DNA of 12,288 nt from NCBI GenBank assembly GCA_029747585.1, contig JAPEVF010001217.1:1-12288 (forward strand). Reading direction: 5' to 3'. Shown in pieces: positions 1 through 7,951 of the stretch. The first letter of the stretch is position 1, and each line of letters opens with the position of its first letter. Source of the DNA: Pleurotus djamor. Taxonomy: Eukaryota; Basidiomycota; Agaricomycetes; Agaricales; Pleurotaceae. A model generated the notes under the pieces. That model searched no databases, was not told the DNA's origin, and saw nothing but the letters and a program-made list of their open reading frames with translations. A program made the position numbers and the translations under genes.

Positions 1-1223
1 AAGCACCCGGCGCTGCGCGTAGGCTACGTCTCTCAGCACGCAACTCATCACATTGGTATGTCAAGCATCGTGCACACAAAGTTGGCATACTGAAGTCAAG
101 ATGATAGAGCGTCACCTCGAGAAAACACCAATCCAATATATTCAGTGGCGATTCCAAGACGGCCATGATCGTGAGTCACGAATGGCGTTCAGCACTCTCT
201 TGGATTTATTCACCTCAATTGTTGTACAGGTGAACTCTTAGAGAAGGTTACTCGAGTATTGACCCCAGAGGAGAAGGTTATTCTGGATCAAGACTGGGTA
301 GGAAGGGATGGTTCCAAGCGCAAGGTCGAAGTACACCACCCGCAATTGTCTCCAGTCCATTGTTATAATGTTGACCCCTTCTTCCACAGATGATTATGGG
401 ACGACAGAAACTCAAGAAGACCTTCCAATACGAGATCAAATGGCGCGGTTTAGATCATCGATACAACACTTGGGTCCCTCGAGATGACCTCCTTGCCAAA
501 GGCTTCATTAAATTGGTCCAGCAATTCGACGATCTAGAGTCCTCCAGAGAGGGTGCAGGTTCCAGGGATACAGCAGCCCATCTCGTGCGCAAGCACTTGG
601 AAGACATTGGGTTGGACGGTGATATTGCTCAGTACAATGAGATATCCGGGTTATCTGGCGGTCAAAAAAATCAAACTCGTCATCGCTGCTTGCTTGTGGA
701 ACAACCCTCAAATATGTATTCTCGACGAACCCAGTAATTTCTTGGACAGAGAAGCGCTTGGTGGTTTAGCGGTAGCCATCCGAGATTGGGCTGGTGCGGT
801 TGTGATCATCTCACACAACCAAGAATTCGTATCTGCTTTATGTAAGTGTCACGCTATCTGTTCAGAGCATAGCTCATGTGCGAACAGGTCCTGAGATTTG
901 GCAAGTCGAAGCGGGTCGAATGACTCATAAAGGCAAAGCCGCCATTGTGGAGGATGCGTTCTTGGACGCGAAGTCGCCCAAGGGTAGTGGTAACAATANC
1001 CCCTGCCCGCTCCAGGCTTGGGACTCCGAGCGCTTCAAAACAGGCTACCCCTGCGGCTAGTGGCGCTGAAGACGCTGCTCCTTCACCAGACAAACTACCT
1101 GTCGTCAAAAAGAAGAAGCTCACGAGGAACCAGTTGAAAGCTCAGGAGGAGAGACGCCGTAAACGCAAGTTACAGTGGCTCATCACTGGTGGCCCCAAGC
1201 CAGAAGATACGGACAGCGATTAG
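1..1223 (+). CDS. EF-3-like ABC-F ATPase with chromodomain (New1/Elf1 type), 3' part
   Basis: Cytosolic ribosome-associated or mRNP-associated ATPase of the fungal EF-3 family. The start lies left of the window. The exons are 1-55, 108-170, 230-330, 390-841 and 888-1223, with introns of 52, 59, 59 and 46 bp. In order it shows the Q-loop region of the second ABC domain (GYVSQHA, about 22-42), the EF-3 segment KTPIQYIQW (124-150), a chromodomain insert (FQYEIKWRGL onward, about 424-540), the LSGGQ signature (651-665), Walker B ILDEPSNFLD (about 718-747), the H-switch IISH (about 808-819) and a Lys/Arg-rich tail ending PKPEDTDSD. Two frame breaks need repair. The A7 run at 664-670 has one A too many, and the N at 999 is a surplus base. 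Both lie in sequence that is otherwise conserved, so miscalls are likelier than a pseudogene. The chromodomain insert and the tail suggest New1/Elf1 rather than classical EF-3, and this subfamily choice is the least certain part. Confidence 0.85.
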
Positions 1224-1276
1224 TATCCTAATTTGTACCTTGATAGAGTAGAGCATCTTTGATCCGTTAGATCGTA

Positions 1277-1301
1277 CGAACTGGACTTCGGTCCACGTTC
1301 G
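1277..1301 (+). other. Stable hairpin with cUUCGg tetraloop
   Basis: A ten-pair stem (five pairs, one bulged C at 1296, five pairs) closes a TTCG loop at 1287-1290. The loop-closing pair is C1286-G1291, the exceptionally stable cUUCGg form. It begins 53 bp after the ABC-ATPase stop and ends about 105 bp before the monooxygenase ATG. It could therefore sit in the 3' UTR of the first transcript or the 5' region of the second. The structure is read directly from the sequence. Any role in 3'-end formation or RNA stability is inference. Confidence 0.6.
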
Positions 1302-1406
1302 CTGTGGAATCTACATACACTTCCTCATGGGAACTTCGCGAAGCAGCCTGAGAGTGAAGTCCTTTAGCTTATCTCCTGTGCTGGTCTGTCCTCCTTTACA
1401 ATATCT

Positions 1407-3133
1407 ATGGCTGAGAGTGCCCAAGCCTGTCGAATTCGTGTGGCTATCTGGTATGTGGTCGTGGTTGGATGACACTCTACGCTAATTCCCAAAAGTGGTG
1501 GCGGGATCAGCGGGTTATGCGCGGCGGTGGCCCTATCAAGATGCTCAAACATAGAAGTAAATGTCTATGAGGCTGCTGAACGGTTTAAAGAGATCGGGGC
1601 AGGGGTGATGATATGGTCAAGAACATGGAGGATTGTGGAACTCTTGGGACTCTCGGAAGCCTTTGCTAAGATCGCACACGCACCCCCTACTGGGTCTATA
1701 GGCAAGTACGGCATCGTTTTGCGTCAATGTAACTTACCGTAAATGTTTCTCTAGAAGTCGGCTTTGACTACCGACGCTCAGATAGTTCGCAGGGTTTTGG
1801 GTTTCACTGTGTTCGTATGCCCTGTGAGTAAGTTCTGTAGCGAGTCAGATATCTGTAGTCGAATATTGATCTGCAACAGATGGATGTATCCGTTTCCACA
1901 GAGCTGAATTCCTCGATGTGCTCATCGAGCATCTCCCAAAGGAGGTGGCCAATTTTGGGAAACGACTGACTGTTTACTCGCAAAATGCTGACGGTTCTAT
2001 ATCCTTAACGTTCGCAGACAGATCGTCCGCGACTTGTGATGTTTTGCTAGGATGCGATGGGATTAAATCTGTCGTTCGCAGTCAAATGCTCGCAGAGAAA
2101 ATGCGAAGTGACGGCGACGTGAACCTGGAGGACTTGATTGAGCCGATTTGGAGCGGTACCACTGCATACAGAGGGCTCATTCCGGCAGAAAAATTATGTC
2201 GAGATGGACATCAACACAGAACAATCACGACGTCAATGATGGTACGAATCTCCATGCCCTCCTCCATAATTCCGAATACTTCATGTTGCCCTAGTATTGT
2301 GGCAAAAGCAAGGTACGCGTGCTGAGGCTCGAAAACGAACAGATACACACCTGTCTCTTAGCACGTCGTTGGCTATTCCATTTCTCAAAGCAGCATAGTA
2401 AACGTCGTCACCTTTGTATCAGAGCCGGAAAAGGAGGGGCACCCCTGTGAAGGTTCTTGGGTGACAGATTGTTCCAAGGAAGAGCTGCTGGACTGTTATC
2501 ATGGATGGGAAGCTGAAGCACGAGAGTTGCTCGAGGTACTTGATTTGAACTGACTCGTATCCACATGAAGATGACGCTGACCACAGACATACAGGCGGTC
2601 GAAGCTCCAACGAAATGGAAAATTCACCAGTTGAAGCCGCTGCCCTTTTTCGTGTCAGGAAAGGTAGCTTTGGTGGGCGACTCGGTGAGTGACGTCAACA
2701 AGGGAGAACAGACTGAACTCAGGTGGTACTGGGCACAGGCGCATGCCATGGTACCTCACCAAGGTGCAGGCGCTGGTCAAGCAATCGAGGTCATGACGTG
2801 GCGTGCTTTCAGTGAAGAACTACTCACTCACACAAATTTTATTAGGATGCGTACATTATAGCGTCCCTCCTCTCTCAGACTGAGACGGAGAAGGTTAACA
2901 TTGAGGCAGCCTTGCTAGCATACGAACATATTCGCCTTCGCATTGCCAATCATGTTTTGAATGGGTCTAGAGAATCGGGGAAGATGTATGAGTTCGACTC
3001 CATTTACGGCGAAGATTATAGGGTGTTGGGAAGTGCGATCGAGCAACAATGGGACTGGATCAATTGGCCAGCACCTGAAGAAGATTTGAGAGCTGCAGTC
3101 GCGTCGTACGCAAAGTTATTGCAAGGGGCGTAA
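1407..3133 (+). CDS. FAD-dependent monooxygenase, salicylate hydroxylase-like
   Basis: Class A flavoprotein monooxygenase, expected to use NAD(P)H and O2 to hydroxylate an aromatic or related substrate. The exons are 1407-1450, 1496-1701, 1755-1823, 1880-2241, 2295-2312, 2362-2535, 2595-2684, 2739-2789 and 2846-3133. Their sum is 1302 nt, giving 433 aa in one clean frame, the usual size for this family. Motifs are the dinucleotide fold GGGISG (residues 16-21) with ribose-binding Glu40, the DG motif DVLLGCDG (160-167), and the second FAD motif GDSAHAMVPHQGAGAGQ (319-335), which is intact apart from Ser for the common Ala at 321. No signal peptide is seen. Intron 2 (1702-1754) uses a GC donor and exon 5 is only 18 nt. 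The start is the first ATG in frame and sits directly upstream of the Rossmann strand. Substrate cannot be assigned: salicylate, 6-hydroxynicotinate-like and secondary-metabolite enzymes share this fold. Confidence 0.9.
1702..1754 (+). other. GC-AG intron in the monooxygenase gene
   Basis: The donor reads AG|GCAAGT, the textbook consensus for GC-AG introns, and the acceptor is CTAG. Phase-1 joining gives GSI-E-VGFDYRR and keeps the frame for the remaining seven exons. The nearby GT dinucleotides at 1694 and 1706 give the wrong phase. Confidence 0.8.
2295..2312 (+). other. 18-nt microexon of the monooxygenase
   Basis: Six codons, YCGKSK, lie between a 53 bp intron (2242-2294) and a 49 bp intron (2313-2361). 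The residues match the conserved MMYCGK region of the family, so the exon is needed for a normal protein. Confidence 0.8.
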
Positions 3134-3180
3134 CGACGCATACAGCATTATATAGTATGTAAATGCTTCGGGATGTGGGT

Positions 3181-4340
3181 TCATGCATTTTTGAGCTTCT
3201 CCGTAATTTCTGGTACAGCTTCATAAAGATCGGCGACGAGGCCAACATCAGCGACTTGGAATATTGGAGCATCGGCGTCCTTATGCAAGGGTCAGCAAGT
3301 TCAAAGAGGCAAATGTGATTAAAAATACCTTATTGATGGCGACAATGAGTTTTGAATCCTTCATTCCAGCCAAATGTTGAATGGCTCCTGAAATACCGAC
3401 GGCAACATATAATTCGGGTGCGACGACTTTCCCAGTCTGTCCAACCTGGAGAGAGTTGTCGGCATAACCGGCGTCCACGGCTGCGCGCGACGCGCCAACC
3501 GCTGCACCCAATACGTCTGCCAAAGGGTACAGAGTATTTTGGAACGTTTCGGCATTCTTCAGCGCACGACCGCCGGAGACAATACGCGAAGCAGCTCCCA
3601 ATTCGGGTCTGTCCGACTTGGTGAGGGATGTGTTGATGTGCTGGGTAGGCGGGTCAGCCACTTCGACAGGATCTACAGGCTTGAGCTCTGCTTCTGTGGC
3701 ATCTGAAGAGGAAGCGGCTGGAAAAGCAGTCGAACGGACGGTGAACACTTTTATTGGAATTTCAGATGAAGCCGCAACGGTCGCAATGGCATTTCCAGCG
3801 TACACTGGACGAACGAAAGTGGTGGTTCCTGACGAAACATCATGCTCGACACTGGTAATATCTGATATGGCCGGAACATCAAGTTTAGCGGCGACTCGGG
3901 GAAGGATAGATTTGGCAGAGGACGAGTGCGCAGACACGAGATGGGTGAATGGAGATGCATCGGAGAGGAGCTTCTCCAGCAGTGGCGTCACGACCTCCGG
4001 TAGAGGTGCAGCATACTGAGGGGACGCAGCATGGAGAATCGTATTCACGCCCTCAAGTCTTCGGAACTGTAAGAAAGAGTTCCCTAGCAAAGATGACAAT
4101 GCTTACTCACTTTTTGGCTGCCTCTACAGCACCTTGGACTTGATCCGACGCGCCAATGACGAGTCCTGTAACCTGGCCTCCAAGACCCCGAGCCGCGGTC
4201 AGAGCAGATAATGAGCCAGAGTCAATGTTGCCCTGTCGATGCTCCAGGAACACCAGTGCGTGGGGAGGGCTGGTAGCTGTCGCGTATCCTCTGAGGAATG
4301 AGCGCGTAGAAGCGACAGCAGCGATGCGAGACCTGAGCAT
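3181..4340 (-). CDS. Electron transfer flavoprotein alpha subunit, mitochondrial
   Basis: Matrix FAD protein that takes electrons from acyl-CoA and other dehydrogenases and passes them, with ETF-beta, to ETF-ubiquinone oxidoreductase. The exons on the minus strand are 4340-4111, 4058-3329 and 3279-3181, 1059 nt in all, giving 352 aa in an unbroken frame. The N-terminus [18 protein letters not shown] is rich in Arg and Ser without acids, as expected of a matrix-targeting presequence. The C-terminal FAD domain is clear: SGGRALKN (GGR at 239-241), then [14 protein letters not shown] (298-305) and AGMKDSK, ending [14 protein letters not shown]. The proximal introns are 4059-4110 and 3280-3328. 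The first has a tempting upstream CAG acceptor that would shift the frame, while the AAG 8 nt further on gives AAKKLEGV as in the family. A CT-rich tract lies just upstream of the start on the coding strand, as is common at fungal start sites. Confidence 0.95.
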
Positions 4341-4519
4341 GGCGGTACGAGGGGGAGAGGGAGAGAAACAGGAAACGTCTTGGCCACATTCGATTCAGCA
4401 GCTTTCCCACGATCAATATTCATACCGGCCAGTTCAACTCGGTATGCCGGAGCTCCTGACCCCGCTTATAAACTCCAGAAAATCCGATCTGCCACCTCTA
4501 ACTCCTGATTTCGTTCTCC
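4341..4519. promoter_or_regulatory. Divergent promoter between ETF-alpha and peroxin genes
   Basis: The 179 bp between the two start codons must hold both core promoters. On the peroxin side a TATAAA lies at 4467-4472, about 48 bp before the ATG. CGG-TATG-CCG at 4440-4449 is an inverted CGG pair of the sort Zn2Cys6 regulators bind, with another CCGG at 4425-4428. Next to ETF-alpha the plus strand is a purine-rich run (about 4351-4372), meaning a CT tract on the ETF-alpha coding strand. The motifs are visible, but factor binding is inference. Confidence 0.5.
4467..4472 (+). promoter_or_regulatory. TATA box for the peroxin gene
   Basis: TATAAA within CTTATAAACT, about 48 bp upstream of the ATG at 4520, at a plausible distance for initiation just before the start codon. 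Confidence 0.45.
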
Positions 4520-5253
4520 ATGTCTTTCCAAGGATTAGTTTCTGGCTCAGAATGTGCAGTTGGCGCAAACCCACTCGCCCAGGTCCTTAAACATACCGAC
4601 GGAGATCGTAGTCTGCAACAGGCATGTTCTCTACTTCTTCGAATGAGTCTCTAACTCACTGGTTCGAAAGGATAGAATCGCTGGGCCTTCATCGTCCAGA
4701 GTTAGTTGGATCCAATTTCTTGCTTGAAATTTCCCTCACAACTACGAACAGCTTCAGCATCTTCCGGGCACATCTGCATCCCAGCTGAATGAGCATGATG
4801 CGGCGATGGCGCGTCAGTTCTTTGAAGGGGGCGGAGGCCCAGGGCCTTCATTCGGGAATATGATGCACGTCCCTCCCGTGCCAATGGCTCGCTTGGCTGA
4901 GCCTTCAGGAATGCCGTCCCAAGAATTGAAGGACGCCTGGGCCATGGAACAGCATCTACAAATGCCCCAGTCATCATCGAACTGGTCTGCAGAATTCGCG
5001 ACTAATGCCCCTGCACCCCTTCAACAAAACGCGACTTTTCAACCTGAAGGTAGGTGTTACGTACCTGTTACCCATGCCGTATCACTCAACCACACCGTAG
5101 CGCAACAGCGCGCTAACTATTCCTCTTCGATGGGCATGTATGGCTCAATGATGCCCAGGATGTACGGAATGGGTGGGAACATGTCATTCCAACCTACGCA
5201 ACAAGTCGATCAGGGAAAAGGGAAAGCCAGAGAAGCGGATTTTGAGGCTGCAG
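4520..5253 (+). CDS. Peroxisomal import receptor Pex5/Pex20, N-terminal region only
   Basis: N-terminal part of a cycling receptor or co-receptor for matrix-protein import. The exons are 4520-4621, 4671-4700, 4752-5049 and 5101-5253, about 194 codons. The opening MSFQGLVSGSECAVGANPL and then QVLKHTDGDRSLQQDR is typical of fungal Pex5/Pex20. It includes the conserved Cys12 that is ubiquitinated for recycling. W122-SAE-F126 is a WxxxF Pex14-binding motif. Met/Gly/Gln-rich linker and GKGKAREADFEAA follow, the latter as in basidiomycete Pex5. Intron 1 (4622-4670) is a GC-AG intron. Intron 3 (5050-5100) is 51 bp, stop-free and in frame. The coding sequence meets a GTACGT donor at 5254, after which nothing like the TPR domain of Pex5 or the Pex7-binding end of Pex20 appears. 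A different protein starts within about 100 bp. Either the gene is truncated or the assembly is joined wrongly. Pex5 versus Pex20 cannot be settled from this part. Confidence 0.8.
4622..4670 (+). other. GC-AG intron in the peroxin gene
   Basis: Exon 1 ends CAACAG and the intron begins GCATGT and ends GAAAG. Joining in phase 0 gives SLQQ-DRIAGPSSS, the conserved sequence of this receptor family. No GT donor nearby gives that product. Confidence 0.75.
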
Positions 5254-5382
5254 GTACGTTACTGCAGCACGCTGGAGACCTCGTCTTNAAATGACCGCTA
5301 CCAAAGGAAAAGATTGCGACCATCGGAAGAAGTGAGTTTTTACGAAATTAGCAATTTACGAAGGGCTAATGTTCGTCCATAG
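5254..5382 (+). other. Junction between peroxin fragment and next gene
   Basis: This 129 bp stretch has a good donor (GTACGT) at 5254, an N at 5288, a CCAAAG acceptor ending at 5306, and a second clear intron at 5332-5382 (GTGAGT...CTAAT...ATAG). The 25-nt piece 5307-5331 would then be an exon. It reads EKIATIGR in the frame that continues into the downstream protein, but the peroxin frame arrives there in another phase. No single splice pattern joins both sides in frame, and reading straight through meets TGA at 5292-5294. Confidence 0.5.
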
Positions 5383-7951
5383 TTTTCGATGCCCAGAGCG
5401 ATCTCTTCAACTCAGAAGCTCCTGGGATCGGGCTAGATGGGCTGGGCCCCGTAGGTGGCGGGATCGAATCCCCACCCGTTGCCACCGTGGATCCAAGGGA
5501 GATCTGCGCAGCGATGAGTACACCGAAGAAAGACAACAAGGGGCCATTGATGATACAGAACAAGAGTCCGCTCTATGAATCGGTATTTGGGTCATCGGAT
5601 AGTGAGCTGTCAGATCCCGACGAATATGACGCTGCAACTAGTCGAAGAAAGGGGACCGTCAAGCAGAGAGCGCGCAAAACTCGGAAGATCGTAGAGTCTG
5701 ATATCGAGAGCTGCACCGAAAGTGTCACCATACCGCGAACAACACATCCAGCTCAGAAATCCGATCGAGCACCCAAATTATCGCCCAAGAAACCAGCGAA
5801 GCCGACGGTCACGAAAGCAAGTACTCCAAAGAAAGCACTGCCAACTCGCCGCCCAGCGTCACCGAAACTCTCTGCAGCGCTGACGGCCTTGCCAACGAAG
5901 AAGGAACAGAAATCAAAGAAGGAACCGGCCACGCCAGAAACCACACGATCTGGTTATGATATCTCTTCGCCACTGAAGCGAACTAGACCATCGGACGACG
6001 TTGGGGACGACGAACCAGAGAAGAAGCGGCAGCGAGGCAACCCAAGAGGAAAAGTCACCCCAGTCCGCAAGCAGTCGACCCGGACGGCTGCGATGCTGGA
6101 GGTACCTAAAAAGCCTGTTCCAGCGGCCAAGCGTTATTGCTACAAAGGGCGCGCGTCATCCCCGATCCCAGACAGCTCGCGGTCAGATTTGATAGACTTC
6201 GACGAGCTTCCACAATCCTCCATCACGAAGCTCGCGGAACGACATGTAACCAAGATGAAGGCAAAGAACGGAGAGAAGAACAAGCCTACCCAGGTTGTGA
6301 CTGAGAAGAAGCCTGTGGTCCAGAGCAGCAAGGTGGTGGAGTCAAAGGTGGTGACAAAGATCACACAAGTGAAACCGGAGAAGACTGAGGTGAAGAAGGT
6401 AGGCATTGGTCTGATATAGTTGACGCATTCCAGCTCACTTTCGTTGTAGAATGTCGAGAAAGTACCAAAGCAAAGCAGGGNCCCCATGCCGACCAAGGTT
6501 CAGGTAGGTAATAACATGTTGTGTTCTTGGCTAGATCGTGATGGTCGTCGTATAGGCTCCACCAGCAGTCAAGAAAGTCGTCAAGCCCCAGGAGGTACTG
6601 GAACAGGAATCAGGCCTTCCAGAGAAGTTGCCCGAAGTTGCCCAGCAAGAGTCAACGCTACCCGCAGAGCCTGAGATCGTAGAATCTTCCGGCTCTGGTA
6701 GCGAACNTTTTTGAGTCTACCTTCGTCGATGTGACCTTGGAGATCCCGGTACGGTTGACTGCTACACATTACAATGCTCCGTACCGAATTGATCTGATTG
6801 TGATGTATTTCAGTCGACATCTGAGGATGTTGAAAGCAACTGCAGGATCGAGACGCCGCCCCCGCCCCTAATGATTGACTTAACAGACGATTCTCCAGTG
6901 CGAACGAGCAGCGATGATGCTAACATTGGCTTCGTGCACGAGATATCACTGCCTCCGAAAGCTTCGTTGAAAGAACCGGTGAAGAGCGTAGCAAGGGAAG
7001 GCATTCTCCGCCAAGGAGTTAAAGCCCCGCAAGAACCACGTCCGACGAACGAAAGACATCAAGAAGCAAGTCGCGAAGAACCAAATATCCACAGAACACT
7101 TCCGAGGGCGGAGATCAAGGTTACATCTCGCCCAGAGAAAGCACCCGTTTCGGAAAAGCCTGCCCTTATACCAGCGAACTCCTGGGTCCTAGAAGATTCA
7201 AATGTACGAATATCTCCGCCACTGAAAAGTGTGAAGATAGCCAGTCGGTATAGTCCGCAAGACAAGTTCACCGGAAAGAAAGCCAGCCCAGGTGAGCCAG
7301 GTCCGGCGCGTCTTCAACTACATTTGACCATACGCATTCGTAGTCGCTGCTCCCATTCAATATCGCGAGAAGGTATATGACGCGCCAATCGGCGAGCATT
7401 TCGGGCAGTGCGATGCAATGGAAGCTATAGTTAATGTAAGGGATTTTCGGACTCGACACTGTCAAAAGAGCTGACGTTAACTTGAAGACCTTGAATCAAA
7501 TACACGAGGCCAGTTGTTCCGTTTCTTGCCACAATTTCTTCCCCTTGATGCCGTGTGTACACTGTAGGTGGTAGTTCGACGTGTTTGTGAAAGATTCGAC
7601 GGTGTCACGAAGGAAGTTCGGGAAGGACGCGATTTGATCCTCCATGAAGCAAGTGCGGACCTGGAACGCATGCGGATTGAAAGGTTTGAACGACTGTCTC
7701 ACTTTGTTCTGGGTTGCTGAGGCCTTGCTAGTGTGATCCATTTCAACAACGTAGTAGGGCTCGAAGAAGAGTATTGCGCCTCGCGTCTAAATATCACCGC
7801 TAGATTGGAAGAAGTCAGAAAGGCGGGCGATCGGGTAGAGGGACGGGTGCGGGAGATTATTCGGGAGCACGATCGACAGTCGCTCACGAAAAAGTTCCCG
7901 GCGTCGTTGTTCGCGCGACCTGGGGTCTCTAAGACAAGCATGATTACTTAG
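5307..7951 (+). CDS. Unrecognised disordered nuclear-type protein with C-terminal coiled coil
   Basis: I do not recognise this gene. The exons seen are (5307-5331), 5383-6398, 6450-6503, 6556-6748, 6814-7291, 7344-7435, 7488-7508, 7568-7712 and 7758-7951, roughly 730 aa. The first part is low-complexity and Lys/Pro/Ser/Thr-rich, with acidic SSDSELSDPDEYD (near 5595-5631) and a basic cluster EPEKKRQRGNPRGK (about 6012-6053) that could be a nuclear signal. A Val/Lys-rich stretch follows. MIDLTDDS (6871-6894) looks like a SUMO-interaction motif. From 7344 on the protein changes to helical sequence with heptad spacing (EAIVNTLNQIHE, then VRRVCERF, LEEEYCASRLNITARLEEVR), ending in TAG at 7949-7951. 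The N at 6707 is surplus: removing it restores the frame. The N at 6481 must be kept as a base. The splice at 7509-7574 is ambiguous. The true 5' end is unknown, and ATG 5514 is one candidate start. Confidence 0.6.
6871..6894 (+). other. SUMO-interaction-like motif in the unrecognised protein
   Basis: Codons for MIDLTDDS follow a PPPPL segment and precede Ser/Thr/Asp-rich sequence. The hydrophobic-Asp-Leu-Thr core flanked by acids and serines is the common form of a SUMO-interaction motif in disordered nuclear proteins. Binding is inferred. Confidence 0.45.

Noticed and set aside
3618..4019. Long plus-strand open frame of 133 codons
   Set aside because: It lies wholly antisense to the conserved ETF-alpha exon 2 and has no recognisable motif.
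4156..4590. Plus-strand open frame of 144 codons across the divergent promoter
   Set aside because: Antisense to ETF-alpha exon 1 and overlapping the peroxin start in another frame; composition is explained by those genes.
5454..5476. Sequence near GGATCGAATCC resembling a tRNA T-arm/B box, with an imperfect palindrome
   Set aside because: No matching D-arm, anticodon arm or seven-pair acceptor stem could be placed around it, and it lies inside an open coding exon.
5369..5578. Alternative frame of the exon starting at 5383, Arg/Trp-rich
   Set aside because: It stops at 5578, whereas the other frame stays open for about 1 kb and connects by phase to all later exons.
7496..7741. Minus-strand open frames of 64 and 81 codons
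   Set aside because: Shadows of the plus-strand coiled-coil exons, with no start context or motif.
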